A program made the position numbers and the translations under genes. Positions 25,688-37,207 of a stretch of DNA of 37,207 bases are shown here, in pieces. This stretch comes from Burkholderiales bacterium (GTDB lineage: Bacteria > Pseudomonadota > Gammaproteobacteria > Burkholderiales > Burkholderiaceae_C), in contig JAGWTH010000037.1 in the NCBI GenBank assembly GCA_028868995.1, forward strand, positions 1 through 37,207, in the 5' to 3' direction. Position 1 is the stretch's first letter; each line of letters starts with the position of its first letter. The notes under the pieces are model-generated. The model was not told the DNA's origin and made no database searches. It saw only the letters and a list, made by a program, of their open reading frames with translations.

Positions 25688-26527
25688 ATGACGAAACCCG
25701 AAGACATCGTCCGCGCCGAGCGCGCGCAGCTGGATTTCAGCCGCGACATGAGCTACGGCGACTACCTGCAGCTCGAAGCGATCCTCGGCGCGCAGAAGCC
25801 GCTTTCGCCGGACCACAACGAGATGCTGTTCATCGTGCAGCACCAGACCAGCGAGCTGTGGATGAAGCTGATGCTGCACGAGCTGGGCGCGGCGATCGCC
25901 TGCATCGCGCGCGACGAGCTGGCACCGGCCTTCAAGATGCTGGCGCGGGTGTCGCGCATCATGGAGCAGCTGGTGCACGCCTGGGACGTGCTGGCGACCA
26001 TGACGCCGCCGGAGTACAGCGCCATCCGGCCCTACCTCGCCAATTCCAGCGGCTTCCAGAGCTGGCAATACCGCTGCATCGAGTTCCGCCTGGGCAACAA
26101 GAACGCCGCCATGCTCAAGCCGCACGCGCACCGGCCCGAGCGGCTGGCGGTGGTGCGCGAGGCCTTCGAGGCGCCTTCGCTGTACGACGAGGCGCTGCGC
26201 CTGCTCGCCCGCCGCGGCCTGCCCGTGCCGACCTCGCACCTCGAACGCGACTGGACGCTGCCCTACGAGGCGGACAAGCAGGTGGAACAGGCCTGGCTGC
26301 AGGTGTACCGCGCGCCGCAGCGGCACTGGGACCTGTACCAGCTCGGCGAGGAACTCACCGACCTGGAGGACGCCTTCCGCCTCTGGCGCTTCCGCCACGT
26401 GACCACGGTGGAGAGGGTGATCGGCTTCAAGCGCGGCACCGGCGGCACCGGCGGCGTGAGCTACCTGCGCAAGATGCTGGACGTGGTGCTGTTCCCGGAG
26501 ATCTGGCAGCTGCGCACGGACCTGTAG
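25688..26527 (+). CDS. kynA: Tryptophan 2,3-dioxygenase
   Basis: KynA is a haem dioxygenase that opens the indole ring of L-tryptophan to N-formylkynurenine. It is the first and usually rate-limiting step of the pathway, though it is encoded last here. The 279-residue protein shows the [14 protein letters not shown]-terminus and [19 protein letters not shown] with the distal His. [21 protein letters not shown] provides the proximal His ligand and the substrate-covering GTGG loop, as in other bacterial enzymes. No ribosome binding site is seen at the ATG, so translation is likely coupled to kynU. It converges with the flavin monooxygenase gene, 7 nt apart. Confidence 0.95.
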   Translation: MTKPEDIVRAERAQLDFSRDMSYGDYLQLEAILGAQKPLSPDHNEMLFIVQHQTSELWMKLMLHELGAAIACIARDELAPAFKMLARVSRIMEQLVHAWDVLATMTPPEYSAIRPYLANSSGFQSWQYRCIEFRLGNKNAAMLKPHAHRPERLAVVREAFEAPSLYDEALRLLARRGLPVPTSHLERDWTLPYEADKQVEQAWLQVYRAPQRHWDLYQLGEELTDLEDAFRLWRFRHVTTVERVIGFKRGTGGTGGVSYLRKMLDVVLFPEIWQLRTDL

Positions 26528-26534
26528 CGCACCG

Positions 26535-27709
26535 TCAGCGATACAGCCACGGCTGGTCCAGCAGCCGCGTCCCCAGCGTGCGCAGCGCCGCATTGCGCGC
26601 CAGCCGCAGCGCCCCGGTCGCATGGAACACCGTGCCGTTGCGCCGCGAGCGCTCCTGCACCTGCGCCACGCGTTGCCAGCGGTTGAGCGCATAGCGGCGC
26701 AAGGCCGTCGGCACCTCCAGCACCCGGCCATCGGCCACCGCCAGCACCCGCTGCAACTCGCGCGCGTCCTCGATCGCCATCGCCGCGCCCTGGGCGAGGT
26801 AGGGCCGCATCGGATGTGCCGCGTCGCCCAGCAGCGCCAGGCGCCCGTGCGCCATCTGTTCGGCCGAGGCCACCGGGGGCCGCGCGTGCAGCACCCAGAG
26901 GCGCCAGGACGGCACCGAGGCGACGCGCTCGCGCACCGCGCCGCACACCGGCCCCAGAGCCGCCTCCAGCTGCGCCTGCGAGGCCGCATGGTCCCAGTCG
27001 CGCGGGTCGCCCGGCTGCGTACCCTGCACCACACACACGGCGTTGAGCCATTCGCCGCCGCGCACCGGGTAGGTCACCAGGTGCATGCGCGGCGCGAGCC
27101 ACACGGTGACTTCCTCACTGCGCAGTGCGGCGGGCAGGTCCTGCTGGCGCACCAGCCCGCGGTAGGCCAGGTGGCCGGTGGACCGCGGCGGCCCATCGGC
27201 GACGACCCGCGCGCGCAAGGCGCTCCAGACGCCGTCGGCGATCGCCAGGGCGTCGCCCTCCACGCCGCTGGTGCGCTCGGTCTGCACGGCCACGCCTTCG
27301 GGCCGCTCCTGCGCGGCCAGCACGCGGCAGCCCGGATGCAGGCGCGTGCCCGCCTCGCGTGCGCCGTCCACCAGGGCCGAGTGCAGGTCGGCGCGATGCA
27401 CCGTGAGGTAGGGAGCGCCGTAGCGCCGCTCGAAGTCGCCGCCGAGCGGCAGCGCGCCCAGGTCCGCGCCATCGGCGCCGTCGCGCACCCGCAGGCGCGG
27501 CGGGGCCACCGCCTGCTCGCGCAAGGCGCCCTCGAGCAATCCCCATTCCCACAGGATGCGGGTGGCGTTGGGCCCCAGCTGCAGGCCGGCGCCGACCTCG
27601 CTGAACTCGGGCGCCTGCTCGAACAGGCGGGCCTCCCAGCCCGCCCGCCGGGCCGCGAGCGCCGCCGCGAATCCGGCGATGCCGCCGCCAGCGACCAGCA
27701 GTTCGCGCG

Positions 27710-27713
<4 letters not shown>
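26535..27713 (-). CDS. FAD-dependent monooxygenase, salicylate-hydroxylase-like
   Basis: The 392-residue protein is a group A flavoprotein monooxygenase, which uses NAD(P)H and oxygen to hydroxylate aromatic rings. The FAD-binding [18 protein letters not shown] (GxGxxG) lies at the N-terminus, the DG motif is [10 protein letters not shown], and the GD motif is [24 protein letters not shown]. It resembles salicylate 1-monooxygenase and 3-hydroxybenzoate 6-monooxygenase more than kynurenine 3-monooxygenase, but the substrate is unproven. Its GTG start overlaps the acnA stop codon by 4 nt, so it is translated from the acnA message. It is convergent with kynA, so no functional link to tryptophan catabolism can be claimed. 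Confidence 0.86.
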
Positions 27714-30433
<2,720 letters not shown>

Positions 30434-30491
30434 GGCGAGCCTCTCTTGTTGCTTGGCCCCATTGTGCCGCCCCCGCGTGGCCGGGAGGTCG

Positions 30492-31682
30492 TCAGGGGTT
30501 CATGGGCAGGTAGCGCACCGACAGCACGCCGTCGATGCCCCGGATCCCGGCGAGCACCGGCTCGTCCACCGGGCTGTCCACGTCCACCAGGGTGTAGGCC
30601 ATGTCGCCGCGCGACTTGTTGACCATGTTGTGGATGTTCAGGCCGGCGCGGGCCATGGCCGTGGAGATCTGGCCCAGCATGTTGGGCACGTTGGCGTTGG
30701 CGATGGCCACCCGCCAGGCCGTGCCGCGGCCCATGCTGGTGTCGGGAAAGCTGACGGCGTTGCGCACGTTGCCGTGCTCCAGGAACTCCCGCAGCTGCTC
30801 GGCGACCATGACGGCGCAGTTGTCCTCCGCCTCGCGCGTCGAAGCGCCCAGGTGGGGCAGCGCGATCACCTGGGGGTGGCGCAGGAGGGTGGCGTTGGGG
30901 AAGTCGCAGACGTAGGCCCCGAGCCGGCGGGCGTCCAGCGCCGCGACCACCGCCGCGTCGTCCACCACGCCCTCGCGCGAGAAATTGAGCAGCACGCCCT
31001 CCGGGGGAAGCAGCCCGAGGTTGTCCGCGTTCACCAGGTGCCGCGTGGCGGCCACCAGCGGCACGTGGAGGGTGACCAGCCGCGCGTTCCCCAGGACCTC
31101 CTCCACGCTGGCCGCGCGTCGCACCTGCGAGGGCAGGCTCCAGGCCGCCTCCACCGTGATCTCGGGGTCGTGGCCCAGCACCTGCATGTCCAGCTTGATC
31201 GCCGCGTCGGCCACCAGCGCGCCGACCCTGCCCAGGCCGATGACGCCCAGGGTCTGGCGGGCCAGCTCGAAGCCGGCGAAGGCCTTCTTGCCGTCCTCGA
31301 TGGTCCTTTCCAGGTGCGGCAGCTGCGCGTCCAGGCCGTCCACGAAGCGCTGCGCGGCGGCGAGGTGGCGCGCGGCCATCAGCATGCCGGCCAGCACCAG
31401 CTCCTTGACGGCGTTGGCGTTGCCGCCGGGGGCGTTGAACACGGGGATCCCGCGCGCGCTCATGGCGCGCACCGGGATGTTGTTGGTGCCGGCGCCGGCA
31501 CGGGCGATCGCCTGCACCGACGCGGGGATCTCCATCGCATGCAGGTCCGCCGAGCGGACCAGGATCGCGTCGGGCGCGGCGATGTCCGCCCCGGTGCGCC
31601 AGCGGCCGGCAGGCAGCCGCTCGAGACCAGCCTTCGAGATCTGGTTGAGGACCAGCACCCCGAAGGACCGGCTGCTATCCAT
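30492..31682 (-). CDS. serA: D-3-phosphoglycerate dehydrogenase with ACT domain
   Basis: SerA oxidises 3-phosphoglycerate to 3-phosphohydroxypyruvate, the first step of serine synthesis. The 396-residue protein has substrate and NAD domains with the fingerprint [16 protein letters not shown], the catalytic Arg in [10 protein letters not shown], and the Glu and His in [13 protein letters not shown]. The C-terminal 75 residues form an ACT domain ([21 protein letters not shown]...), the site of serine feedback inhibition in E. coli-type SerA. It starts 8 nt inside the end of serC, so the two sequential enzymes are cotranscribed, with the second step encoded first. Confidence 0.93.
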   Translation of the reverse strand: MDSSRSFGVLVLNQISKAGLERLPAGRWRTGADIAAPDAILVRSADLHAMEIPASVQAIARAGAGTNNIPVRAMSARGIPVFNAPGGNANAVKELVLAGMLMAARHLAAAQRFVDGLDAQLPHLERTIEDGKKAFAGFELARQTLGVIGLGRVGALVADAAIKLDMQVLGHDPEITVEAAWSLPSQVRRAASVEEVLGNARLVTLHVPLVAATRHLVNADNLGLLPPEGVLLNFSREGVVDDAAVVAALDARRLGAYVCDFPNATLLRHPQVIALPHLGASTREAEDNCAVMVAEQLREFLEHGNVRNAVSFPDTSMGRGTAWRVAIANANVPNMLGQISTAMARAGLNIHNMVNKSRGDMAYTLVDVDSPVDEPVLAGIRGIDGVLSVRYLPMNP

Positions 31683-32757
31683 GGGCCCTTTCGAACTCCT
31701 GCATGTACTTCACCAGCGCCTGCACGCCCTCGACCGGCATCGCGTTGTAGATCGAGGCGCGCATGCCGCCCACCGAGCGGTGGCCCTTGAGCTGGATCAT
31801 GCCGCGCTCCTGCGCGCCCTGGAGGAAGCGCTCGTCGAGCGCTTCGTCCTTCAGCCAGAAGGGCACGTTCATCAGCGACCGGTCCTCCCGGGCCACCGGG
31901 TTGCGGTAGAAGCTGCTGGCGTCCAGGAAGTCGTACAGCACCTTCGCCTTGCGGGCGTTGTGCTCCGCGATCGCCGCCATGCCGCCCAGCGCCTTCACGT
32001 GCTTGAGCACCAGCCCCGCGATGTAGATCGCGTAGGTGGGCGGGGTGTTGTACATGGAGTCGGCCTCGGCCTGGGTCTGGTAGTTGAAGGCCGAGGGCGT
32101 GATCGGCAGCGCGTGGCCCAGGAGGTCCTTGCGCACGACCACGATCGTGAGGCCCGAGGGGCCGATGTTCTTCTGCGCGCCGGCGTAGATCAGCCCGTAC
32201 CGGCTCACGTCGATCGGGCGCGACAGGATGTCCGAGGACATGTCGGCCACCAGCGGCACCCGGCCGGTGTCGGGCGTCCAGTGGAACTGCACGCCGCCGA
32301 TGGTCTCGTTGGAGCAGATGTGCACGTAGGCGGCGCCGGGGTCGAGCTTCCACTCCGACGGCTGCGGGATCGCGGTGAACCTGCTGGCCTCGCCGGTGGC
32401 GGCCACGTTCACCTGGCCGTAGGTCTTCGCTTCCTTGTACGACTTCTTCGACCAGTCGCCGGTGAGCACGTAGTCCGCGCGGCCGGTGGCGCCGATCAGG
32501 TTCATCGGCACGATGGCGTTCTCGCCGATGGCGCCGCCCTGCATGAACAGGACCTGGTAGCCGGAGGGGATGCCCATCAGCTCGGCGAGCAGGTCCTCCG
32601 CCTCCGCATGGATGGACATGAATTCCTTGCCGCGGTGGCTCATCTCCATGACCGACATGCCGCTGCCGTGCCAGTCCAGCATCTCCTGCGCCGCCTGGCG
32701 CAGGACGGGTTCGGGCAGGGTGGCGGGGCCGGGGCTGAAGTTGAAAACGCGGGTCAT
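31675..32757 (-). CDS. serC: Phosphoserine aminotransferase
   Basis: SerC is a PLP enzyme that transaminates 3-phosphohydroxypyruvate to phosphoserine and also acts in pyridoxine synthesis. The 360-residue protein (E. coli 362) begins [19 protein letters not shown]. It shows [25 protein letters not shown], the PLP lysine in [14 protein letters not shown], and the C-terminal [19 protein letters not shown]. The ATG at 32757 is set by this conserved N-terminus; an ATG 43 codons upstream gives an implausible prefix. No Shine-Dalgarno is visible. It heads the serC-serA unit and diverges from the XRE regulator. Confidence 0.95.
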   Translation of the reverse strand: MTRVFNFSPGPATLPEPVLRQAAQEMLDWHGSGMSVMEMSHRGKEFMSIHAEAEDLLAELMGIPSGYQVLFMQGGAIGENAIVPMNLIGATGRADYVLTGDWSKKSYKEAKTYGQVNVAATGEASRFTAIPQPSEWKLDPGAAYVHICSNETIGGVQFHWTPDTGRVPLVADMSSDILSRPIDVSRYGLIYAGAQKNIGPSGLTIVVVRKDLLGHALPITPSAFNYQTQAEADSMYNTPPTYAIYIAGLVLKHVKALGGMAAIAEHNARKAKVLYDFLDASSFYRNPVAREDRSLMNVPFWLKDEALDERFLQGAQERGMIQLKGHRSVGGMRASIYNAMPVEGVQALVKYMQEFERAHG

Positions 32758-32867
32758 GAAGAGGTCTGGCAACGGGGAAAGGTCGGGCGCCGCGCGCCCG
32801 GGCCTGCCAGCATACAAGAAGAAGCGCGCGGCCCGCTGCCGTCCGGCCCCGCGGCCCCGGGGCGGGG

Positions 32868-32888
32868 CCATGACCCCGGAGGTCATGG
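32868..32888. promoter_or_regulatory. Inverted repeat upstream of the XRE regulator gene
   Basis: CCATGACC-CCGGA-GGTCATGG is a perfect 8-bp inverted repeat with a 5-nt centre, 24 nt before the ATG of the divergently read XRE regulator and 110 nt before serC. Its size and placement fit an operator for a dimeric helix-turn-helix protein, most simply autoregulation. The rest of the 155-nt gap is GC-rich, without clear promoters. Confidence 0.5.
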
Positions 32889-32912
32889 AAGAGCCGCCCG
32901 TTGCGGCCTACC

Positions 32913-33749
32913 ATGGCTGCCATGGATCTCGCCCTCGCCCCGTCCGTCCCGCCGGCCTCGCAACTGCGCCCCTTCGGCGAACACCTGCGCGCCTGGCGCC
33001 AGCGCCGCCGCATGAGCCAGCTGGACCTGGCCACCGAGGCCGGGGTCTCCACCCGCCACCTGAGCTTCGTGGAGACCGGCCGCTCCGAACCCAGCCGAGA
33101 GATGGTGCTGCGCCTGGCCGAGCGCCTGGACGTGCCCCTGCGCGAGCGCAACGCGCTGCTGGTGGCCGCGGGCTATGCGCCCATGTACCGGGAACGCCCC
33201 CTGGACGACCCGGCCCTGGCCGCGGCCCGCGACGCCGTGCAGTTGATCCTGCGCAGCCACGAGCCCTGGCCGGCGCTGGCGGTGGACCGCCACTGGAACC
33301 TGCTGGCCCACAACGCGGTGGTGCCGCACCTGCTGGCGGGCGCCGACGCCGCGCTGCTGCGGCCGCCGGTGAACGTGCTGCGGCTGAGCCTGCACCCGCA
33401 GGGCCTGGCTCCCCGGATCCTCAACCTGGGGCAATGGCGGCACCACCTGTTCGAGCGGCTGCGCCAGCAGATCCAGGCCACGGGCGACCGCGCGCTGCAG
33501 GCGCTGGAGCAGGAGCTGCGCGGCTACCCGGGCGTCGAGGGGGAGGACGCGACGCGGCTGGCAGGCGAGGTGCTGGGCATCGCCGTGCCGCTGCGCCTGG
33601 CCACGCCCGCCGGCGAGCTGGACCTGATCAGCACCACGACGATCTTCGGCACGCCGGTGGACGTGACCCTGCAGGAACTGGCGCTGGAGACCTTCTTCCC
33701 GGCGGATGCGGCGAGCGCGCAGCGCCTGCGCAGCTTCGCCGACCGCTGA
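32913..33749 (+). CDS. XRE-family transcriptional regulator with MmyB-like ligand domain
   Basis: The 278-residue protein has an N-terminal XRE helix-turn-helix, RMSQLDLATEAGVSTRHLSF and VETGRSEPSREMVLRLAERL (about residues 29-70). It is followed by a MmyB-like ligand-binding domain (PAS-like), recognised from APMYRERPLDDPALAAARDAV, the LAVDRHWNLLAHNAVV strand and LNLGQWRHHLFERLRQQI. Regulators of this type respond to small hydrophobic ligands, and most have unknown targets. ATGs at 32913 and 32922 are both possible. The divergent serC and the inverted repeat 24 nt upstream are the obvious candidate targets. It converges with the SbmA-like gene, 7 nt apart. Confidence 0.87.
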   Translation: MAAMDLALAPSVPPASQLRPFGEHLRAWRQRRRMSQLDLATEAGVSTRHLSFVETGRSEPSREMVLRLAERLDVPLRERNALLVAAGYAPMYRERPLDDPALAAARDAVQLILRSHEPWPALAVDRHWNLLAHNAVVPHLLAGADAALLRPPVNVLRLSLHPQGLAPRILNLGQWRHHLFERLRQQIQATGDRALQALEQELRGYPGVEGEDATRLAGEVLGIAVPLRLATPAGELDLISTTTIFGTPVDVTLQELALETFFPADAASAQRLRSFADR

Positions 33750-33756
33750 GCGCCGC

Positions 33757-34767
33757 TCAGGAATTCAACGGCACCAGTTCCACCGCCGCCGCCCCCGGCC
33801 CGCGCAGCTGCCCTTCGAAGGCCCGCAGCCGCTTGTACACCGAGATCAGCTCCACGATGGTGCTCCAGCTGTACACGAGGTACTGGAAGGACTCGGTCAC
33901 CTTGTCGAAGGCGCGCGAGATCTGCTGCATCACGCCCAGGGTGATCACGCCGGCGACGATGGTGGGGCCCAGGGCGACCAGCGGCACCAGCACGCTCACC
34001 TGGAGGTAGGACCACTTCACCACGTCGAAGTACAGGTAGTGGAAGAACAGCCGGAAGTAGTTGTGCCGCACCCGCTGGAACAGGTCCCGGGCCACCGGCG
34101 GCGTCGCTCGCGAGGGATCGTCCTCCCCGTACACCAGCTCCTTGCGGTAGGCGGCCTCGACCCGCTGGTTGTTGAACTCCAGCCCGGGCAGCAGCACGCC
34201 GGTGGCCGCCAGCAGGATGGTGCCGAAGATCGCCCAGAACAGGGCCACCCACACCAGCGAATGCGGCACCTGCCCGATCCAGGGCACCGTGGTCACCTTC
34301 TCCGACAGGCCCCACAGGATGGGCAGGAAGGCGCCCAGGGTCATGACGCTGCGCATCAGGTCCACGCCCAGGCCCTCCATGATGCGGGCGAAGCGCATCG
34401 TGTCCTCCTGCACCCGCTGCGCCGCGCCCTCGATGCGCCGCAGCCGCTCCCAGTGCTGCATGTAGTAGTCGTTCATCGCCTGGCGCCAGCGGAAGATGTA
34501 GTGCTTGATGAAGAAGTCCAGCACCACCGCCACCGTCACGTAGATCATCGCGATGGACAGGAAGGTCGACAGCTGCTTCCAGAACTGCGGCAGGGTCACG
34601 CTGTTCTTGCCGCCCAGGGCCTTCTGCACCAGGTCGTAGAAGGTGCCGAACCACTCGTTGATGCGCACGTCCAGCTCCACCCGGTACCAGGTGGCCAGCA
34701 GGATCAGGGCGGAGCCGAGCACCGACCAGGCGAACCAGCGGCGATTCAGGAAGAAGGAACGGAACAT
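33757..34767 (-). CDS. SbmA/BacA-like peptide transporter, short form
   Basis: The 336-residue inner-membrane protein matches E. coli SbmA from about its residue 70 to the end. Shared blocks include FRWRQAMNDYYMQHWERLR, IEGAAQRVQEDTMRFA, LPGLEFNNQRVEAAYRKELVYGEDD and FQYLVYSWSTIVELISVYKRLR. SbmA/BacA homodimers take up proline-rich peptides, microcins and truncated cobalamin-like solutes using the proton gradient. The first 70 residues of SbmA (its extra N-terminal helix or helices) are missing. The ATG is backed by AAGGAAAC 8 nt upstream, so this is a real shorter form rather than a truncated gene. Its role here is unknown; antimicrobial peptide sensitivity is a plausible consequence. Confidence 0.86.
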   Translation of the reverse strand: MFRSFFLNRRWFAWSVLGSALILLATWYRVELDVRINEWFGTFYDLVQKALGGKNSVTLPQFWKQLSTFLSIAMIYVTVAVVLDFFIKHYIFRWRQAMNDYYMQHWERLRRIEGAAQRVQEDTMRFARIMEGLGVDLMRSVMTLGAFLPILWGLSEKVTTVPWIGQVPHSLVWVALFWAIFGTILLAATGVLLPGLEFNNQRVEAAYRKELVYGEDDPSRATPPVARDLFQRVRHNYFRLFFHYLYFDVVKWSYLQVSVLVPLVALGPTIVAGVITLGVMQQISRAFDKVTESFQYLVYSWSTIVELISVYKRLRAFEGQLRGPGAAAVELVPLNS

Positions 34768-34807
34768 GGAACGGTTTCCTTGGTGTTCTTGCCGTCGGGC
34801 ATGCTAC

Positions 34808-34839
34808 AGAAAAAGAAAAAGCGACCCCGCAGGGCCGCT
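34808..34839 (-). terminator. Intrinsic terminator of acnB
   Basis: On the minus strand AGCGGCCC-TGCG-GGGTCGCT (34839-34820, one G-U pair) is followed by TTTTTCTTTTTCT. It lies 23 nt after the acnB stop codon and before the SbmA-like gene, so the latter needs its own promoter. Confidence 0.88.
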
Positions 34840-34862
34840 TTGCGCTGAGCTCGAGGTGCCTG

Positions 34863-37207
34863 TTAGACAGCGACTTCGCGCGCAGTTTCCGCGTATTCCT
34901 CGATCTGGTCGAAATTCATGTAGCGGTACACCTTGGCGCCGTTGGCGTTGATCACGCCCATGTCGGCCTGGTATTCCGCCACGGTCGGCAGGCGTCCCAG
35001 CTTGGAGGCGATCGCCGCCAGTTCGGCGGAGGCCAGGAACACGTTGGTGTTCTTGCCCAGGCGGTTGGGGAAGTTGCGGGTGGAGGTGGAGACCACGGTC
35101 GCGCCCTCGTGCACCTGCGCCTGGTTGCCCATGCACAGCGAGCAGCCCGGCATCTCGGTGCGGGCGCCGGCGCCGCCGAAGTTGGCGTAGTGGCCTTCCT
35201 TGGTCAGCTCCTCCTGGTCCATCTTGGTCGGCGGCGCGACCCACAGCTTGACCGGGATGTCGCGCTTGCCTTCCAGCAGCAGCGACGCCGCGCGGAAGTG
35301 GCCGATGTTGGTCATGCAGGAACCGATGAAGGCCTCGTCGATCTTGGTGTTCTGCACGGCGGACAGCGGCTTCACGTCGTCCGGGTCGTTCGGGCAGCAC
35401 AGCAGCGGCTCGGTGATCGTGTTCAGGTCGATCTCGATCACGGCGGCGTACTCGGCGTCCTGGTCCGCCTCCAGCAGCTGGGGCTTGGCCAGCCAGGCCT
35501 CCACGGCCTGGATGCGGCGCTCCAGCGTGCGCTTGTCCTGGTAGCCCTGGGCGATCATGTTCTTCATCAGGACCACGTTGGACCGCAGGTACTCGATGAC
35601 CGGCTCCTGGTTCAGCTTGACCGTGCAGCCGGCGGCGGAGCGCTCGGCGGAGGCGTCGGACAGCTCGAAGGCCTGTTCCACCTTCATGTCCGGCAGGCCC
35701 TCGATCTCCAGGATGCGGCCGGAGAAGATGTTCTTCTTGCCTTCCTTGGCCACCGTCAGCAGGCCCTGCTGGATGGCGAAGTAGGGGATCGCATGCACCA
35801 GGTCGCGCAGGGTGATGCCGGGCTGCATCTTGCCCTTGAAGCGCACCAGCACCGACTCGGGCATGTCCAGCGGCATCACGCCCGTGGCCGCGGCGAAGGC
35901 CACCAGGCCGGAGCCGGCCGGGAAGCTGATGCCGATCGGGAAGCGGGTGTGGCTGTCGCCGCCGGTGCCCACCGTGTCGGGCAGCAGCAGGCGGTTGAGC
36001 CAGGAGTGGATCACGCCGTCGCCGGGGCGCAGCGAGACGCCGCCGCGGTTGCTCATGAAGGCGGGCAGCTCGCGGTGGGTCTTCACGTCCACCGGCTTCG
36101 GGTAGGCGGAGGTGTGGCAGAAGGACTGCATCACCATGTCGGCCGAGAAGCCCAGGCAGGCCAGGTCCTTCAGCTCGTCGCGGGTCATGGGGCCGGTGGT
36201 GTCCTGGCTGCCCACGGTGGTCATGCGCGGCTCGCAGTAGGTACCGGGGCGGATGCCCTTGCCCGCGGGCAGGCCGCAGGCGCGGCCGACCATCTTCTGG
36301 GCGAGGGTGTAGCCGCGGCCGGTGTCGACCGGCGCCTTGGGCAGGCGGAACACGGTGCTGTGGCCCAGGCCGAGGAACTCGCGCGCCTTGGCGGTGAGCG
36401 AGCGGCCGATGATCAGGTTGATGCGGCCGCCGGCGCGCACCTCGTCGAGCAGCACGTCCGACTTCAGCGAGAAGCTCGCCACCACCTTGCCGTCCTTCTG
36501 CACCTGGCCCTCGTAGGGCAGGACGTCGATCACGTCGCCCATCTCCAGCGCGGAGACGTCGACCTCGATCGGCAGGGCGCCGGAGTCCTCCTGCGTGTTG
36601 TAGAAGATCGGGGCGATCTTGCCGCCCAGTGTGACGCCGCCGAAGCGCTTGTTCGGCACGAAGGGGATGTCCTGGCCGGTCATCCAGATCACGCTGTTGG
36701 TGGCGGACTTGCGGGAGGAGCCGGTGCCCACCACGTCGCCCACGTAGGCGACCTGGTGGCCCTTCTTCTTCAGGTCCTCGATGAACTGGATCGGGCCGCG
36801 CTTGCCCTCCTCCTCCGGCTTGAACGCGGCGCCGGCGCGGCTGTTCTTCAGCATTGCCATCGCGTGCAGCGGGATGTCCGGGCGCGACCACGCGTCGGGC
36901 GCGGGCGACAGGTCGTCGGTGTTGGTCTCGCCGGGCACCTTGAACACGGTGAGCGTGATCTTCTGCGCCACTTCCGGCCGGCTGGTGAACCACTCGGCAT
37001 CGGCCCAGGACTGCACCACCTCGCGGGCGAAGGCGTTGCCCGCCTTGGCCTTCTCGGCGACGTCGTGGAAGTAGTCGAACATCAGCAGGGTCTTCTTCAG
37101 GCCGTCGGCGGCGATCGGTGCGACTTCGGCGTCGTCCAGCAGGTCGATCAGCGGCTTGACGTTGTAGCCGCCGACCATGGTGCCCAGCAGCTCGGTCGCC
37201 TTGGTCT
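34863..37207 (-). CDS. acnB: Aconitate hydratase B (5' end outside the window)
   Basis: The visible 780 residues correspond to all but roughly the first 85 of AcnB (E. coli 865). AcnB is the main tricarboxylic-acid-cycle aconitase of growing cells. Landmarks in order are [57 protein letters not shown], the substrate loop [14 protein letters not shown], and the cluster cysteines in [12 protein letters not shown] and [11 protein letters not shown]. The order (HEAT-like and swivelling domains first, cluster domains last) separates it from AcnA. The reading frame is open to the right edge. A strong terminator follows. Having both acnA and acnB within 7 kb is notable but fits the lineage. Confidence 0.96.
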   Translation of the reverse strand, partial: TKATELLGTMVGGYNVKPLIDLLDDAEVAPIAADGLKKTLLMFDYFHDVAEKAKAGNAFAREVVQSWADAEWFTSRPEVAQKITLTVFKVPGETNTDDLSPAPDAWSRPDIPLHAMAMLKNSRAGAAFKPEEEGKRGPIQFIEDLKKKGHQVAYVGDVVGTGSSRKSATNSVIWMTGQDIPFVPNKRFGGVTLGGKIAPIFYNTQEDSGALPIEVDVSALEMGDVIDVLPYEGQVQKDGKVVASFSLKSDVLLDEVRAGGRINLIIGRSLTAKAREFLGLGHSTVFRLPKAPVDTGRGYTLAQKMVGRACGLPAGKGIRPGTYCEPRMTTVGSQDTTGPMTRDELKDLACLGFSADMVMQSFCHTSAYPKPVDVKTHRELPAFMSNRGGVSLRPGDGVIHSWLNRLLLPDTVGTGGDSHTRFPIGISFPAGSGLVAFAAATGVMPLDMPESVLVRFKGKMQPGITLRDLVHAIPYFAIQQGLLTVAKEGKKNIFSGRILEIEGLPDMKVEQAFELSDASAERSAAGCTVKLNQEPVIEYLRSNVVLMKNMIAQGYQDKRTLERRIQAVEAWLAKPQLLEADQDAEYAAVIEIDLNTITEPLLCCPNDPDDVKPLSAVQNTKIDEAFIGSCMTNIGHFRAASLLLEGKRDIPVKLWVAPPTKMDQEELTKEGHYANFGGAGARTEMPGCSLCMGNQAQVHEGATVVSTSTRNFPNRLGKNTNVFLASAELAAIASKLGRLPTVAEYQADMGVINANGAKVYRYMNFDQIEEYAETAREVAV

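Overview
The window is a GC-rich (roughly 70%) chromosomal segment. Its gene content and order point to a betaproteobacterium of the Burkholderiales, most probably Comamonadaceae (Ramlibacter/Variovorax-like). Indicators are the long-form IF-1, the divergent hda-HAD-pcnB-folK and purM block, murJ next to rpsT with a DUF3579 gene before argD-argF, the kynB-kynU-kynA order, and two aconitases. This placement is an inference from remembered gene order, not from a search. Almost all of the window is densely packed core metabolism on both strands. No CRISPR array, tRNA, rRNA or prophage was seen.

Layout. 1-142 is the 5' end of a group II intron on the minus strand, lying directly behind the intrinsic terminator of infA. 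203-2965 holds infA, an RcnB-like secreted protein and gshA (minus). 3184-7275 is a run of single housekeeping or accessory enzymes: SRPBCC protein, carboxylesterase, class C beta-lactamase-like hydrolase, Nudix hydrolase and DUF808 membrane protein. 7316-10142 (plus) carries a 2Fe-2S ferredoxin, a di-haem and a tri-haem cytochrome c, and a cysteine-dependent phosphatase. 13870-10155 (minus) is a tight operon, hda - HAD phosphatase - pcnB - folK, ending in an orphan copy of the ATP synthase c subunit. purM, an MFS transporter and an orphan ParA ATPase run on the plus strand (13995-17137). A SirB1-like protein and murJ follow on the minus strand.

The right half starts with rpsT and its terminator, then DUF3579 (minus) divergent from argD-argF (plus). 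A small DNA-binding-like protein (minus) and a cysteine-cluster protein (plus) diverge around a perfect LexA-type SOS box. The kynBUA operon converts tryptophan to anthranilate. It converges on a minus-strand block of acnA with a flavin monooxygenase overlapping its 3' end, preceded by serC-serA. A MmyB-like XRE regulator diverges from serC. A short SbmA/BacA-like peptide transporter and the 3' nine-tenths of acnB close the window.

The points most worth a second look are the intron-behind-terminator arrangement at the left edge, the orphan atpE-like gene at the end of the hda operon, the SOS box with its uncharacterised small gene, the 12-bp palindrome TCTTATATAAGA upstream of DUF3579/argD, the cytochrome pair with no visible dehydrogenase, and the N-terminally short SbmA homologue. 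I did not find a clearly new multi-gene defence or mobile system here.
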